Assembly (NCBI RefSeq): GCF_011799805.1
Contig: NZ_WXUB01000001.1
Span: forward strand, 1,674,001 to 1,738,000
Source of the DNA: Maribellus sediminis
GTDB lineage: Bacteria; Bacteroidota; Bacteroidia; Bacteroidales; Prolixibacteraceae
DNA: 64,000 bases
Reading direction: 5' to 3'
Both the position numbers and the translations under genes were made by a program. This document shows, one piece after another, positions 9,810 through 19,392 of the stretch; positions within the stretch are counted from its first letter, which is position 1; the number at the start of each line of letters is the position of its first letter. Under the pieces are notes generated by a model that saw only the letters and a program-made list of their open reading frames with translations, had not been told where the DNA came from and ran no database searches.

Positions 9810-10937
9810 TTACAAATTGTTTTGCTGAATGTATTCGGTTGGAGTTTGCCCGGTGTATTTTTTGAATGTCCGGTTAAAAGTTGTTTTCGAATTAAATCCG
9901 GCTTGTTCGGCCAAATAGGGAAGTGTATGTTTTTTGTGGTAACCTTCTCGAATAAGCCTGAGTGCAGTCTGAAGCCGGTATTCATTAACCATGTCAAAAA
10001 ACGACTTTTCCAATTCGGTATTGAATATTTCTGAGATCCTTTTATAAGACAGGCCTGTGGCTTCTACCATGTCCTGCATTTTCAGATCAGGTTTGAGGTA
10101 TGGTTTTTCTTCTTCCAGGTATTTAATCAGTTGTTCTTTGTCATTTGGTTGGACACTTTTTTCTCCAACCTTGTCTATGCCAACCGAAAAATGTAAAATA
10201 TCTTCTTTTTCTGAAAAGAATTCAGGCCGCCGAATGGTAAATGCTCCCAGCACAAGTGTCAGCAAGGTTAGGGAGAGGTAAAAAAGAGCAAATAAATCAA
10301 TAGGAATATTAATCCCTGATATTTCAAGAAAAACACCGGCGGTTCCGATTGTCCACAAGATAACGTTTATGATTACAAATAAACGCAGCCACTTTAAGGA
10401 TTCCAGTTGAAACTTTGAAATCCGTGCCTGTCTGAAATACTGAAAATGATGCAATTTTCGCAAGGAAAGGATTGTATAAAAAATACCCTGAAAAATGATA
10501 ATAAGATTGAACACATTCTGCAGAGGACGAAACCAGCCAGGCAGATCGTTCTGAATCATTTTTATTTTAGTTTCTGTATCCTGAATAAAAAAGGGAGTAA
10601 AAATTATCAGATATAAAATCCCCGGAAGAAAATGCACCAGATTCTTCCGAATCTTCCTGGCATCAGTATATAAATAAGTTCGAATATATATATACATCAA
10701 GGGAAAGAACAGCAATACAAATACATCAAGTGATGCAAAAAAATGAGGAAATCTCAAAAAGAAATCAGATGACTGAACCATGTATGCAAATACGGTAACA
10801 GCCCATGAGAATATGAGAAATCCTAAAACCTTGTTTGCATAAAATCGGTTTGGATAAAATAGGAGGAAAATGGAAAATAGCAACGATAACACTGCTCCGA
10901 ACAATAGAAAAATACTGAAATAATTGTCGATTTCCAT
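9810..10937 (-). CDS. AraC-family regulator with N-terminal membrane domain
   Basis: 375 residues. The first ~240 residues contain about seven hydrophobic segments (for example YFSIFLLFGAVLSLLFSIFLLF and VLGFLIFSWAVTVFAYMV), the last ~100 are an AraC-type double helix-turn-helix (MQDMVEATGLSYKRISEIFN, then LPYLAEQAGFNSKTTFNRTFKKYTGQTPTEYI). This membrane-AraC architecture is common in Bacteroidota and probably senses a signal in or near the inner membrane while binding DNA in the cytoplasm. It is divergently oriented from the HTCS gene and lies upstream of the SusC/SusD region; it is a reasonable candidate to control the minus-strand genes, but there is no direct evidence. Confidence 0.88.
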   Translation of the reverse strand: MEIDNYFSIFLLFGAVLSLLFSIFLLFYPNRFYANKVLGFLIFSWAVTVFAYMVQSSDFFLRFPHFFASLDVFVLLFFPLMYIYIRTYLYTDARKIRKNLVHFLPGILYLIIFTPFFIQDTETKIKMIQNDLPGWFRPLQNVFNLIIIFQGIFYTILSLRKLHHFQYFRQARISKFQLESLKWLRLFVIINVILWTIGTAGVFLEISGINIPIDLFALFYLSLTLLTLVLGAFTIRRPEFFSEKEDILHFSVGIDKVGEKSVQPNDKEQLIKYLEEEKPYLKPDLKMQDMVEATGLSYKRISEIFNTELEKSFFDMVNEYRLQTALRLIREGYHKKHTLPYLAEQAGFNSKTTFNRTFKKYTGQTPTEYIQQNNL

Positions 10938-11258
10938 TCTTGTTTTTGTTAAAGCGCCTCTGTAAATAAGTTAGAGAACAATTCAGAAGCCTAAAAGCAA
11001 AGTTAAAAAGTATTGGCAAACAAGAAATACTATTTCAGAAAGTTCGAACGTATCCAACAATATCAACTTCACTTGCCAATTCTCGTTGTACAATCTCAAA
11101 TGATTGTCCCGATGTTATTTCTGCCTAACAATACATCTATAACAGAAGAAAACATAAAGAAAAACTGCGGTTCTACTAATTACTTTTCACAAAATTGAAC
11201 TGTTTTTATAAATCATTAGTTTTATTTTTAGTCTTTTCAACTCGAGTATAACACCAAT
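10938..11258. other. Divergent intergenic region between the two regulator genes
   Basis: 321 bases between the start of the membrane AraC gene (minus) and the HTCS gene (plus). It must carry both promoters. I looked for the AACRATARGTWAA half-sites found elsewhere and found only weak lookalikes (AACAATATC near 11055, AACAATACA near 11128) without the 21-bp pairing, so autoregulation of the HTCS through that site is not supported. Confidence 0.4.
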
Positions 11259-14200
11259 ATGAAATTTAAAATGCGTAAAATCAAGCATTTACTTTTAATA
11301 GCTATTTTTTTCTTAGGTACTCCGACCTTTATCCATGGAAACGATACCATTTCGTTTTCAGCATCTCCATCAGATAATTTTTCAGAGTTGTATATCTTGA
11401 GCGACGGTTTTGCAACACTCCACATTGACCAGGTTTTTGTTGACGCGAAAGGTAGAATGTGGATAAACCCGCGTGTTGACGATGCAAAAAATTTACGCCT
11501 GTCATTTTTCGAATACGACGGTACGCAGAGTTTTTTTTATGAATTAAAACCCAATTGGTTTAATGAAGAAAATGTGGTCCAGTGTTGGTATCTTTTGGGA
11601 CTCACACCAGATGGATTTCTACTTGGTGCAAATCGCGAAAACAATATTCTGTTTTACTGGCATCCCGATACTCAAGAACAATATTTTTTTAAGCTCGAAA
11701 ATGGCTTAACGCTTTTAAATATGGTTTCCGATCTAAAGGGAGGTATTCTGGTGCTTATGTTGAATGAGGAAATTAATACCTACACTGTATCTCGCCTTTA
11801 TCAGGACACCAAAGAAGATATTGCATCCATACAACTTCATTTTGATGATCCCATACGACTTCATTATGATGATCCCAAAAAAATAGCAACGACTCCAGGT
11901 TCGTTGACATACCCTTTTGAGATTAAAGGCGACTGGGCCTGGTTCTTTCATGAACGAAAAGGATTGGTTAAACTCAACCTAATTAATAAGACCATTTTTT
12001 TTACACCCTGGAGTGAATTTGAGAATATTCCACTTATACAAAAAATTGAAAGCGATGTGCCTCAGTTTCATCAAAAGGAATTTGTTTGGAAAATAATTGA
12101 CAAAAATAGCGATGAACTGCTGTTGTACCTTGGACAGCAAAATGGCTTTTTCAACCTAAACAATAACTCTCATAAACTTAGTGTTGAAACCCAACTCAAT
12201 ACATTAATGCTTAAGGGTGGTGGAGAAAATCCAGTTCTTGACGTGTATTTTGCCAAAGATTTAGAAAACAACCTTTTAATAGTATCAGGTTATTTTGATC
12301 CGTGGATACCTTCCAAAAAAATTACCAACCTGCAGGCTGTATTGATGGATAAGAAAGGGAATTGGCTCAACTACACTTCGCTTCTTCGTAAAATGGTTGA
12401 TACAAGCACTTATACAGATTTTTGGTATCAAGGAAAATTTTTTAGTGCTGATTATAGCCAGGAAATCGGTTCTACATTGACTGATAAGGGGATGAAATTG
12501 TTGAGTTTAACCCCTGATTTAGAAATAAAGACAATTAACTACTCCGAAAATTACAAATTGCGTTCTATGCTGCAATTAGACAGCACAAATTTATTGATCA
12601 ATTCAGCTCCACAAGTATTCCGGTTAAGACAGTTAAACGAAACTCTGGAAACTAATTCAAGCCATAGAGTTCTGGTAGTCCACGAAAAAGGGACTCACAG
12701 ACCTAATTCCGGCCGGCTTATTAATAATGGTTATCATATTCAAACAAGGGCTTATTCTTCAGTTGTTAGAAGTAACGGAAAAATCTGGATGTCGGCACGT
12801 TTTAATTTAGTAAATCGTACAGGCTTGCAGTGGTATGATCCGGTTAGAGATACCACCGATCATATTCCTACAGAAATATTCTTTGAAAAATTCGCCTTTA
12901 TCAATGATAAAGAAGTTGCACTGTTTGAGGACAACGGTGACTATACAAATATTGGAGATCTTCACATTTTCAATATCGAAACTAAAACGATGCGTCCTTT
13001 TCTCTATGAAGATATTCCGTTTACAGTGGGCGCAAAAGTGAACGACATTTATCAGCCTGAAGATAGTATTTTATGGCTTGGTGCCCAGAACGGACTGTGG
13101 CAGATAGATTTCAAAAGCGGCAAGGTACAGCAATATAACCAGGATGAAAACTTTAAAAACGCCAACATTATCTGCATTAATGAAGCTTCTGACAGTTTAC
13201 TTTGGTTAGGCAGCGGCAATTCAGGAATATTTATTCTTAACAAATCAAATAATTCTGTCAGGCAAATTACCATTGCTGGCGGGCTGTCCAACAACACCGT
13301 TGCAGGCATTCTTAGCGACGATCAGTTGAACAGATGGGTTTCCACTTCAGATGGCATAACGGTATTAAATTCCAAGGGAAAGATATTGTTTTATTTAAAG
13401 GAATTGGATGGTTTATGCAGCAACCAGTTTAACGAGAACTCCTGTGTGAAATTATACGATGGAAGAATGGTTTTTGGAAGTGACGCTTGTCTTAGTATTT
13501 TGCATCCTAACCATATTCTTCAAACGCTCGCCAAAAGGGAAAGTGAGAAGATCTATTTGACAGGATTAAAATATTACGACAATAAGAAGAAAGAGGATGT
13601 TGTGAGACAGGGTTCGTATACTACCACTGATTTTCTTCAAATTCCTGCTGCTCATAACTATATAAACCTTGATTTTGCAATTTCAAGTTATATTAACCTG
13701 CAGGAGCAAACCTACAGTTACCGGTTACTCCCATTTTCCGAATCGAATAAACAGGATGCGTCAATTGACTGGATAAACCTGGGAGCTGAATCACAGGTAA
13801 CGATCAACAACCTGCCTCCCGGAGAATTCATCGTTCAGGTTCGTGGTGCCGATGAGCATTCAATTCAAGTTGATGCTCCATTGGAAATACCAATATACGT
13901 ACACGATTTATTCTATCGTACCTGGTGGTTTTATTTGTTGAGTGCATTTAGTGCATTCATGATTGCTTTTATATGGATTAGAAGAATTATTTCGGAGAAA
14001 ACACGACTTGAACGTGAGGTGGAGCGGCGAACGTTGCAGATTCAAATAGACAAAGCTATTATTGAGCGACAAGCCGAAAAACTAAAAGAACTCGACCAGG
14101 CCAAATCGCGTTTTTTTACCAATATTTCGCATGAATTTCGTACTCCGCTTACTGTAATCCTGGGAATGGCCGGGCAAATAAAGGAGCAGACGAGAATCAG

Positions 14201-15626
14201 GAAACTGATCCAACGAAATGCACAGGTATTGTTACGCCTGATTAACCAAATTCTGGAATTGAGAAAACTGGAGACCGTTGGTTTAGAGGCCCAAATGATT
14301 CAGGGAGATATCGTTGCATTTATACGAAACATCACAGAATCCTTTCACTCCTTAGCCGATGACAGAGGTGTGTCATTGCAGTTCGAACCGCAACATGTGG
14401 AACTTGTATTGGATTTCGATTCAGAGAAATTACTCCACATTATATCCAATTTGCTCACCAATGCCGTTAAATTTACACCTGATGGAGGAGAGGTTAAAAT
14501 AATTGTTGAATCACCAAAAGATAAAGATGCTTCTGTTTTCCTAATTTCAGTTTCCGATACTGGAGCAGGGATTCCGGAAGAAAAATTACCACATATTTTC
14601 GACCGCTTTTACCAGGTGGATGATGAATTAAGCCGAACCGGAAGTGGCACCGGTATTGGTTTGGCTTTGGTAAAGGAACTGGTTAAACTCTTAGGCGGAG
14701 AAATTAGTGTTGAAAGCAAACTGAACAAAGGTACTACTTTTAAAGTGCAACTTCCTTATACCCAAAATGCCGAGTTAGCAGAAGATACCAGGGAAGTAAA
14801 CCCGAATTTCATTGAAGTGGATGAGGAACTTGCAGATCATGTGGCTGTAGAAACCGTGGATGGTAAAGAGCTACCCACTCTGCTGATTGTGGAAGATAAT
14901 CGGGATGTGGCAGAATATTTGTCCACATGTCTGGAAGAGAAATATAATCTGTTTTATGCCGTCAACGGTCAGGAAGGGATTGACATGGCCATTGAACATG
15001 TTCCGGATATAATCCTGAGCGATGTAATGATGCCCAAAGTGGATGGATTTACACTTTGCAACACCTTAAAGACAGATATTAAAACCAGCCACATTCCAAT
15101 AGTTCTGTTAACGGCCAAAGCTGATATCGACTCACGGATTCTTGGTTTACAACGCGGTGCAGATGCCTACTTAGCCAAGCCGTTTAATGAAAAAGAGTTG
15201 GAGGTTCAGCTGCAAAACCTGCTGCAGATCCGCATTCAATTACAACAGCGCTACGCGAACACTGATAATTTGGAGCCTAGCGAAGACATTGCTATTCAAC
15301 AGGAAGACCAATTTGTAATTCGTGTTCGTGAGGCCATACTTGAGAATATGGATCAGGAAAACTTCGGAGTTCCCGAGCTCTGTAAAATACTTTTTATGAG
15401 CCGCACACAATTGCACAATAAACTCAAATCGCTCACCGATAAATCTACTTCTCATTTTATTCGTTTCATTCGTCTGGAAAAAGCCTGTCAACTTTTGCGG
15501 GAATCTGATTTGAACATCAGCCAGGTTTCACTGGAAGTGGGCATTGAAAGCTTTCCTTATTTTTCTAGAATTTTTACGGAACATACCGGACTTTCTCCGA
15601 ATAAATACCGCGAGAAATACCACTAG
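11259..15626 (+). CDS. Hybrid two-component system (HTCS) sensor kinase / response regulator
   Basis: 1455 residues, full-length HTCS. Signal peptide (residues 1-27), a long periplasmic two-propeller sensor region (~30-790) with Reg_prop-type turns such as DSILWLGAQNGLWQID and DSLLWLGSGNSGIFIL, a Y_Y_Y-type immunoglobulin segment (LPPGEFIVQVRGAD), one membrane span (WWFYLLSAFSAFMIAFIWI), HisKA with phospho-acceptor His958 in NISHEFRTPL, HATPase (NLLTNAVKFTPDGG, DTGAGIP, GTGIGLALVKEL), a receiver with Asp1255 in LSDVMMPKVDGF, and a C-terminal AraC domain. It senses a periplasmic ligand and activates transcription. Its AraC domain is very close to the orphan protein at 26507-27085, and three promoters nearby share a two-half-site operator that fits it. 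Confidence 0.96.
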   Translation: MKFKMRKIKHLLLIAIFFLGTPTFIHGNDTISFSASPSDNFSELYILSDGFATLHIDQVFVDAKGRMWINPRVDDAKNLRLSFFEYDGTQSFFYELKPNWFNEENVVQCWYLLGLTPDGFLLGANRENNILFYWHPDTQEQYFFKLENGLTLLNMVSDLKGGILVLMLNEEINTYTVSRLYQDTKEDIASIQLHFDDPIRLHYDDPKKIATTPGSLTYPFEIKGDWAWFFHERKGLVKLNLINKTIFFTPWSEFENIPLIQKIESDVPQFHQKEFVWKIIDKNSDELLLYLGQQNGFFNLNNNSHKLSVETQLNTLMLKGGGENPVLDVYFAKDLENNLLIVSGYFDPWIPSKKITNLQAVLMDKKGNWLNYTSLLRKMVDTSTYTDFWYQGKFFSADYSQEIGSTLTDKGMKLLSLTPDLEIKTINYSENYKLRSMLQLDSTNLLINSAPQVFRLRQLNETLETNSSHRVLVVHEKGTHRPNSGRLINNGYHIQTRAYSSVVRSNGKIWMSARFNLVNRTGLQWYDPVRDTTDHIPTEIFFEKFAFINDKEVALFEDNGDYTNIGDLHIFNIETKTMRPFLYEDIPFTVGAKVNDIYQPEDSILWLGAQNGLWQIDFKSGKVQQYNQDENFKNANIICINEASDSLLWLGSGNSGIFILNKSNNSVRQITIAGGLSNNTVAGILSDDQLNRWVSTSDGITVLNSKGKILFYLKELDGLCSNQFNENSCVKLYDGRMVFGSDACLSILHPNHILQTLAKRESEKIYLTGLKYYDNKKKEDVVRQGSYTTTDFLQIPAAHNYINLDFAISSYINLQEQTYSYRLLPFSESNKQDASIDWINLGAESQVTINNLPPGEFIVQVRGADEHSIQVDAPLEIPIYVHDLFYRTWWFYLLSAFSAFMIAFIWIRRIISEKTRLEREVERRTLQIQIDKAIIERQAEKLKELDQAKSRFFTNISHEFRTPLTVILGMAGQIKEQTRIRKLIQRNAQVLLRLINQILELRKLETVGLEAQMIQGDIVAFIRNITESFHSLADDRGVSLQFEPQHVELVLDFDSEKLLHIISNLLTNAVKFTPDGGEVKIIVESPKDKDASVFLISVSDTGAGIPEEKLPHIFDRFYQVDDELSRTGSGTGIGLALVKELVKLLGGEISVESKLNKGTTFKVQLPYTQNAELAEDTREVNPNFIEVDEELADHVAVETVDGKELPTLLIVEDNRDVAEYLSTCLEEKYNLFYAVNGQEGIDMAIEHVPDIILSDVMMPKVDGFTLCNTLKTDIKTSHIPIVLLTAKADIDSRILGLQRGADAYLAKPFNEKELEVQLQNLLQIRIQLQQRYANTDNLEPSEDIAIQQEDQFVIRVREAILENMDQENFGVPELCKILFMSRTQLHNKLKSLTDKSTSHFIRFIRLEKACQLLRESDLNISQVSLEVGIESFPYFSRIFTEHTGLSPNKYREKYH

Positions 15627-15799
15627 ATTACCATGCTAATCTTTTTTCTCTTTGAATAAACGACTCATAACAAAAACAATTTAGAAATAAGACAGACCAT
15701 ACTGGAGACGGGAATCTATAATTTGATATATTTCTCATAGACCTTTGGAACAGAATGATGTCTGAGCCCACATGGTTATCGAAAATAATCTATTTTAGA

Positions 15800-15862
15800 A
15801 ACAATAGGTAAAAGATTCAGAACGATAAGTTAAAATCCCTAATGATTATTGTTTGACATTTG
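15800..15862 (+). promoter_or_regulatory. Paired 21-bp direct-repeat operator and -7 box, copy 1
   Basis: Half-sites AACAATAGGTAAA at 15800 and AACGATAAGTTAAA at 15821, exactly 21 bp (two helical turns) apart, followed by GACATTTG with its TTTG at 15859-15862, 38 bases after the start of half-site 2. Two other promoters in the window have the same arrangement. Direct half-sites two turns apart next to the core promoter are what AraC-type activators use. The HTCS encoded just upstream is the obvious candidate reader. Confidence 0.72.
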
Positions 15863-15949
15863 CAACAATGAGAGTTCTTTAAAATGTTTTAAATATGGTT
15901 GTTAAATGAACATATGATGGCTAATGCAGGCATTGAGACTAAGATTTTT

Positions 15950-15980
15950 CATTGTTTTGTATTGTGGTATTTTGTAACTT
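15950..15980 (+). promoter_or_regulatory. Conserved leader element, copy 1
   Basis: CATTGTTTTG, nine variable bases, then ATTTTGTAACTT. The same 31-base layout occurs at 27223-27253. It lies ~88 bases after the -7 box of the operator promoter, so it would be within the 5' leader; alternatively it is a second core promoter (TTTG plus ATTTTG). Function not known. Confidence 0.5.
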
Positions 15981-16093
15981 CTTCCTCTGAAATGAAAAAT
16001 GATGTGTGAGAATCTGTGGCTCAAGGCCGATAAACAAGAACAGGTTAACGTATTAGAATATAACACGAAAATTTAAATCTTAATTACCCAACA

Positions 16094-16263
16094 ATGAATA
16101 CAAAAACAAATATTACTGCAACATTCAATATGGTTTATCAGGTATTTTGGAACTTACACAAGATAAGGAACCGGGAACTCATATCTCCAATATTAAGGTT
16201 ATCGAAGAGATCACTGAAAACTTAGAAACTAGCTCAATTATTTATGCAATTTATAAGTCATAA
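16094..16263 (+). pseudogene. Broken small reading frame behind a duplicated promoter
   Basis: An ATG at 16094 follows TTAATTACCCAACAATGAA (16080-16098), the same 19 bases that surround the start of the first amidohydrolase (27370-27388). In the ATG frame translation stops after 43 codons with unlikely composition. The frame two bases on is open to TAA at 16263 and reads like protein (GILELTQDKEPGTHISNIKV, then IEEITENLE), suggesting one indel near 16140 that broke a gene of about 55 codons, or a larger gene already deleted. I do not recognise the peptide. Low confidence that it was ever functional. Confidence 0.35.
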
Positions 16264-16417
16264 TAGTAGGGATTAATTGATGCCTGTTGGCAAATGAATT
16301 AGACAACATTAAACGATTTGATTTTAAAAAATTATAATGGCTTTTCATTGTCTCTCATTAATGCTTGCTTTTAACAATCCACACCTTAATTGAAAACATT
16401 ATTTAATCATCCTGTAA

Positions 16418-19057
16418 ATGTCCATTTTAAAAACCCGCTTCCATAAACCAACGATCACTTCCAATATTATTCCGAGAAATCGGATTGTAGATTTGTTGAA
16501 TCAAAATTCAGAGAAATCTCTGATTTTGGTTTCTGCACCGGCTGGGTATGGTAAATCAACGGCTGTTAGTCAATGGCTTGAATTGCAGGAAAAACCCTAT
16601 GCATGGCTTTCTGTAGATCATATCTTTAATAATTTTACTGTTTTTCTTGAATATTTTGCACTAGCAATCAGTAGCTTTCGTTCTTTGGATGAAAAGAAAA
16701 TTCAAGACTTTGTAGAATCATCTTCGGTTTTAAGCCCGCATGCGATTGCCGAAAAAGTTTGCAATTACCTCAGTGAAAATATGGGACCAGGAATAATGGT
16801 GCTGGATGATTACCATAAAATTCAAAATCCCGACATTCACGAACTTATCAATTATCTGTTGAACTTTTGCCCTATTACGAAGCAGCTTATAGTTATTACG
16901 CGTTTCGACCCTCCTTTAAAATTAAATCAACATCGGTTATACGGAAGGCTTGCAGAGTTGAGAATTGCGGATCTTATCATCGATTCGCAAGAGTTTGAGA
17001 ACCTGATAAAATACAACGAAAGCGAATTATCAGAGAATAGTTCTCTCGTATTGGAAAAGTCAGAAGGCTGGATTTTGGGAATTTCTATGTTGCTTCAAAT
17101 TAATAGTACAGGTAAGCAAAATCTTGAGAATGTTCTGGCAGCTAATATGCTAACAGATATGGACTTTTTGCTTGGAGAGTATTTACCGCAGTTACCTGAA
17201 AGTTTTACCGAACCGCTTCTATTGGCAAGTATTTGTGAGCGCTTTAACGAAGAACTCCTGGAAGGATTGTTCCAAACACACCTTACACAAAAGGTAGATG
17301 TACAGGAATTTATTGCAAAACTAAAGGAATACAATCTTTTTCTTATTGCAGAAGATAATGTGAATGAATGGTTTCGTTTTCACCATTTGTTCAGTAGAGT
17401 ACTTCGTCGGCAGCAAAAAAAACTAACTTCCTTTAATACCGACAATGCCTTGTTATACGTAAGTGAATGGTTTGCCAGCAATGGTTATATCGATGAAGCC
17501 ATTTCATACGTACTTCGAAAAGGAGATTTAGAAACGGCCAGTGCTCTTGTTACCCAACATCGAAGAGAAGTCTTTAACCGGGGACAATGGTGGAGAGTAA
17601 AAGCTTGGCTGGATCAATTACCGGATAATTTGATTAAAACTAAACCTTCTTTATTAATCGCCTATGTTTGGGTACTTGAAAATTATTGGAATCTACCGGA
17701 GACTCATCAAGCACTATTTTTGTTGGGGCATGTAATTAAAAAAGGCGCGAACGATTTAGATATATCGGAATATTACTTCCATTTAAGTTTTCATACATTA
17801 TTCTTTCATTCTTCACCTGACAAAGCGCTTAAATATGCGGAGAAATCGAAAGCGTTGTTCGACGACGGTGAAATGTTGGGAGCCAGGCGAGAAATGGTTA
17901 TGGCGTTTTGCATGCAGATGCTGGGAAAGGGAAAAGAAGCGATAGAAATGCTGGAAGCAACAGAAAAAGCTTATGATCCGAGGGAAGTAATGCATTTGCG
18001 TTCCTATTCTTCAAGGCTCTTTGTTTTGCTTTTATCTGGTGAGTTTGTTGAGGCGAAGAATGTAAGTCAACGTTTTAACTATATCGTCCAAAATTCTTTC
18101 CGTTACCTGGAAGCATGGAATATATATTTGACGGCAAATATTGATTTTCAAAATTTTGATTCTCCCGAAGTTGTTGATTCCTTGCTAAACGCACGTGACT
18201 ATGAGGGAGCGATGGATTGGCGAGCTTATGTGGATTGTTATGCCGGTTTATGTCTTTATTATATTATTTCCAATAATGTTGATGCAGCCTTAGAAACCTT
18301 AAAGAACATGGAAACGAAGCAGCAACAAATTAAGGGAGGGCTTTTTTCCAAAAACTTTATATCTACTCAAATGAGAATAAATTGGCTACTGGGCGAAGAG
18401 CAAAAGGCTCTGGACTGGGCGAATGAAAAGCTGGAATTAGAAATGAATGCAGTGGATCCTTTTGTTACGATCGAGGTTCCGCCATTAACCCGTATTCGGA
18501 TACTGATTACTTTTGGTAACAGCGAACAGTTACAACATGGTCTGAACTTATTAGATTCGTTCGAGAAGTTGGTTCACAGCGTTTACAATTCTTATAATGA
18601 TATTGATATACTGTTGTTAAAGGCTTTAGCCTGGAAACGTCTAAAAGATGAGGATAGGGTAAATACATTTTTGAAGAAAGCATTTGACGTTTACGACATA
18701 CAGCGAATAACCAGACCGTTCAGGGAATTTACGATCCTGGCTCCCAATTTATTCGATGGGGTTGAAAATATCCCTCTAAATCTACAACACATTATTTCTG
18801 CAAAACCCAAAAAAATCCAAAAACTTCAGGTGTTTTCCAAAAACAGAGTCAATGACCATGAGGAACTGACTCGACGTGAGCAGGAAATTGTAAAATTAAT
18901 ATGTAGTGGGCTGCGAAATAAAGAAATTGCCGATCAGTTACACATTTCCACTACTACTGTAAAAAGCCACCTCACAAATATCTACGCAAAACTTAATGTT
19001 AGTAACCGTACATCAATGATACGAATGGTACAGAACATCGGTCAGGATTTTTTTTAA
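16418..19057 (+). CDS. MalT/LAL-type LuxR transcriptional regulator
   Basis: 879 residues. N-terminal P-loop ATPase of the STAND type: Walker A APAGYGKST (residues 40-48), Walker B region GIMVLDDYHKI (~125-135). The middle ~350-780 is TPR-like helical repeat, and the last 65 residues are a LuxR/GerE helix-turn-helix (LTRREQEIVKLICSGLRNKE, then TTTVKSHLTNIYAKL). Length and order match the MalT family of ATP- and ligand-responsive activators. It sits upstream of the small protein and the CoA operon on the same strand, so control of that operon is a sensible guess. Its own transcription may start at the operator promoter at 15.8 kb, which would give a leader of over 500 bases. Confidence 0.92.
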   Translation: MSILKTRFHKPTITSNIIPRNRIVDLLNQNSEKSLILVSAPAGYGKSTAVSQWLELQEKPYAWLSVDHIFNNFTVFLEYFALAISSFRSLDEKKIQDFVESSSVLSPHAIAEKVCNYLSENMGPGIMVLDDYHKIQNPDIHELINYLLNFCPITKQLIVITRFDPPLKLNQHRLYGRLAELRIADLIIDSQEFENLIKYNESELSENSSLVLEKSEGWILGISMLLQINSTGKQNLENVLAANMLTDMDFLLGEYLPQLPESFTEPLLLASICERFNEELLEGLFQTHLTQKVDVQEFIAKLKEYNLFLIAEDNVNEWFRFHHLFSRVLRRQQKKLTSFNTDNALLYVSEWFASNGYIDEAISYVLRKGDLETASALVTQHRREVFNRGQWWRVKAWLDQLPDNLIKTKPSLLIAYVWVLENYWNLPETHQALFLLGHVIKKGANDLDISEYYFHLSFHTLFFHSSPDKALKYAEKSKALFDDGEMLGARREMVMAFCMQMLGKGKEAIEMLEATEKAYDPREVMHLRSYSSRLFVLLLSGEFVEAKNVSQRFNYIVQNSFRYLEAWNIYLTANIDFQNFDSPEVVDSLLNARDYEGAMDWRAYVDCYAGLCLYYIISNNVDAALETLKNMETKQQQIKGGLFSKNFISTQMRINWLLGEEQKALDWANEKLELEMNAVDPFVTIEVPPLTRIRILITFGNSEQLQHGLNLLDSFEKLVHSVYNSYNDIDILLLKALAWKRLKDEDRVNTFLKKAFDVYDIQRITRPFREFTILAPNLFDGVENIPLNLQHIISAKPKKIQKLQVFSKNRVNDHEELTRREQEIVKLICSGLRNKEIADQLHISTTTVKSHLTNIYAKLNVSNRTSMIRMVQNIGQDFF

Positions 19058-19392
19058 TATCGTTATCGCAATTGAAAAGTCAATCCCCTTTTCCTTACAA
19101 AGGCAAGCGCTTATTCAGATTGGCATATTCAGTTGGTAATTGAGCAAGTTTGGTTATGCAAATAAAATAGCCTGAGGTATTGGTAAAATATTATCGGCAA
19201 GGTTATAAGTATCTCCTTTTTTATAGTCGGAGTGTTTTAAGTTGTACATAATCAGTGATTTATGTATTGTTGATGTGCCTTTATAAAAAAATCGCAAATT
19301 TTCAACTTTTTATTCCCCAAAGGCTTAAATCATACCTTTTTACGACTTTGGTATGATGTGCTGTAATACCTTTTTACCGGTACTTTGCCTCC
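19058..19392. other. Intergenic region before the CoA operon
   Basis: 335 bases between the LuxR gene and the small protein gene. The proximal half shows nothing. The distal 60 bases carry a repeat cluster (19331-19387, listed separately) that is probably the regulated promoter of the operon. Confidence 0.5.
19331..19387 (+). promoter_or_regulatory. Repeat-rich promoter region of the CoA operon
   Basis: ATACCTTTTTAC occurs at 19332-19343 and again at 19366-19377 (34 bp apart); each copy is followed within a few bases by ACTTTG. In addition CATACC (19331-19336) and GGTATG (19350-19355) form a 6-bp inverted repeat. TACTTTG at 19381-19387 resembles a -7 box and would place the transcript start almost at the ATG at 19393. 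This looks like an operator for a dimeric or repeat-reading regulator; the LuxR protein encoded upstream is a candidate. Confidence 0.5.

Larger units (their letters stand above)
15627..16417. other. Long intergenic region with a regulated promoter and a broken small gene
   Basis: 791 bases. It contains an operator/promoter (15800-15862), a leader element shared with the 27-kb promoter (15950-15980) and a small damaged reading frame (16094-16263), each listed separately. The remaining ~150 bases before the LuxR gene hold nothing I can name. The whole stretch 15800-16098 parallels 27078-27388 in order and spacing, so it looks like a duplicated promoter whose original gene decayed. Confidence 0.6.

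Noticed and set aside
11040-11140. HTCS operator copies in the divergent regulator region
   Set aside because: AACAATATC and AACAATACA match only the first part of the half-site and are not 21 bp apart.
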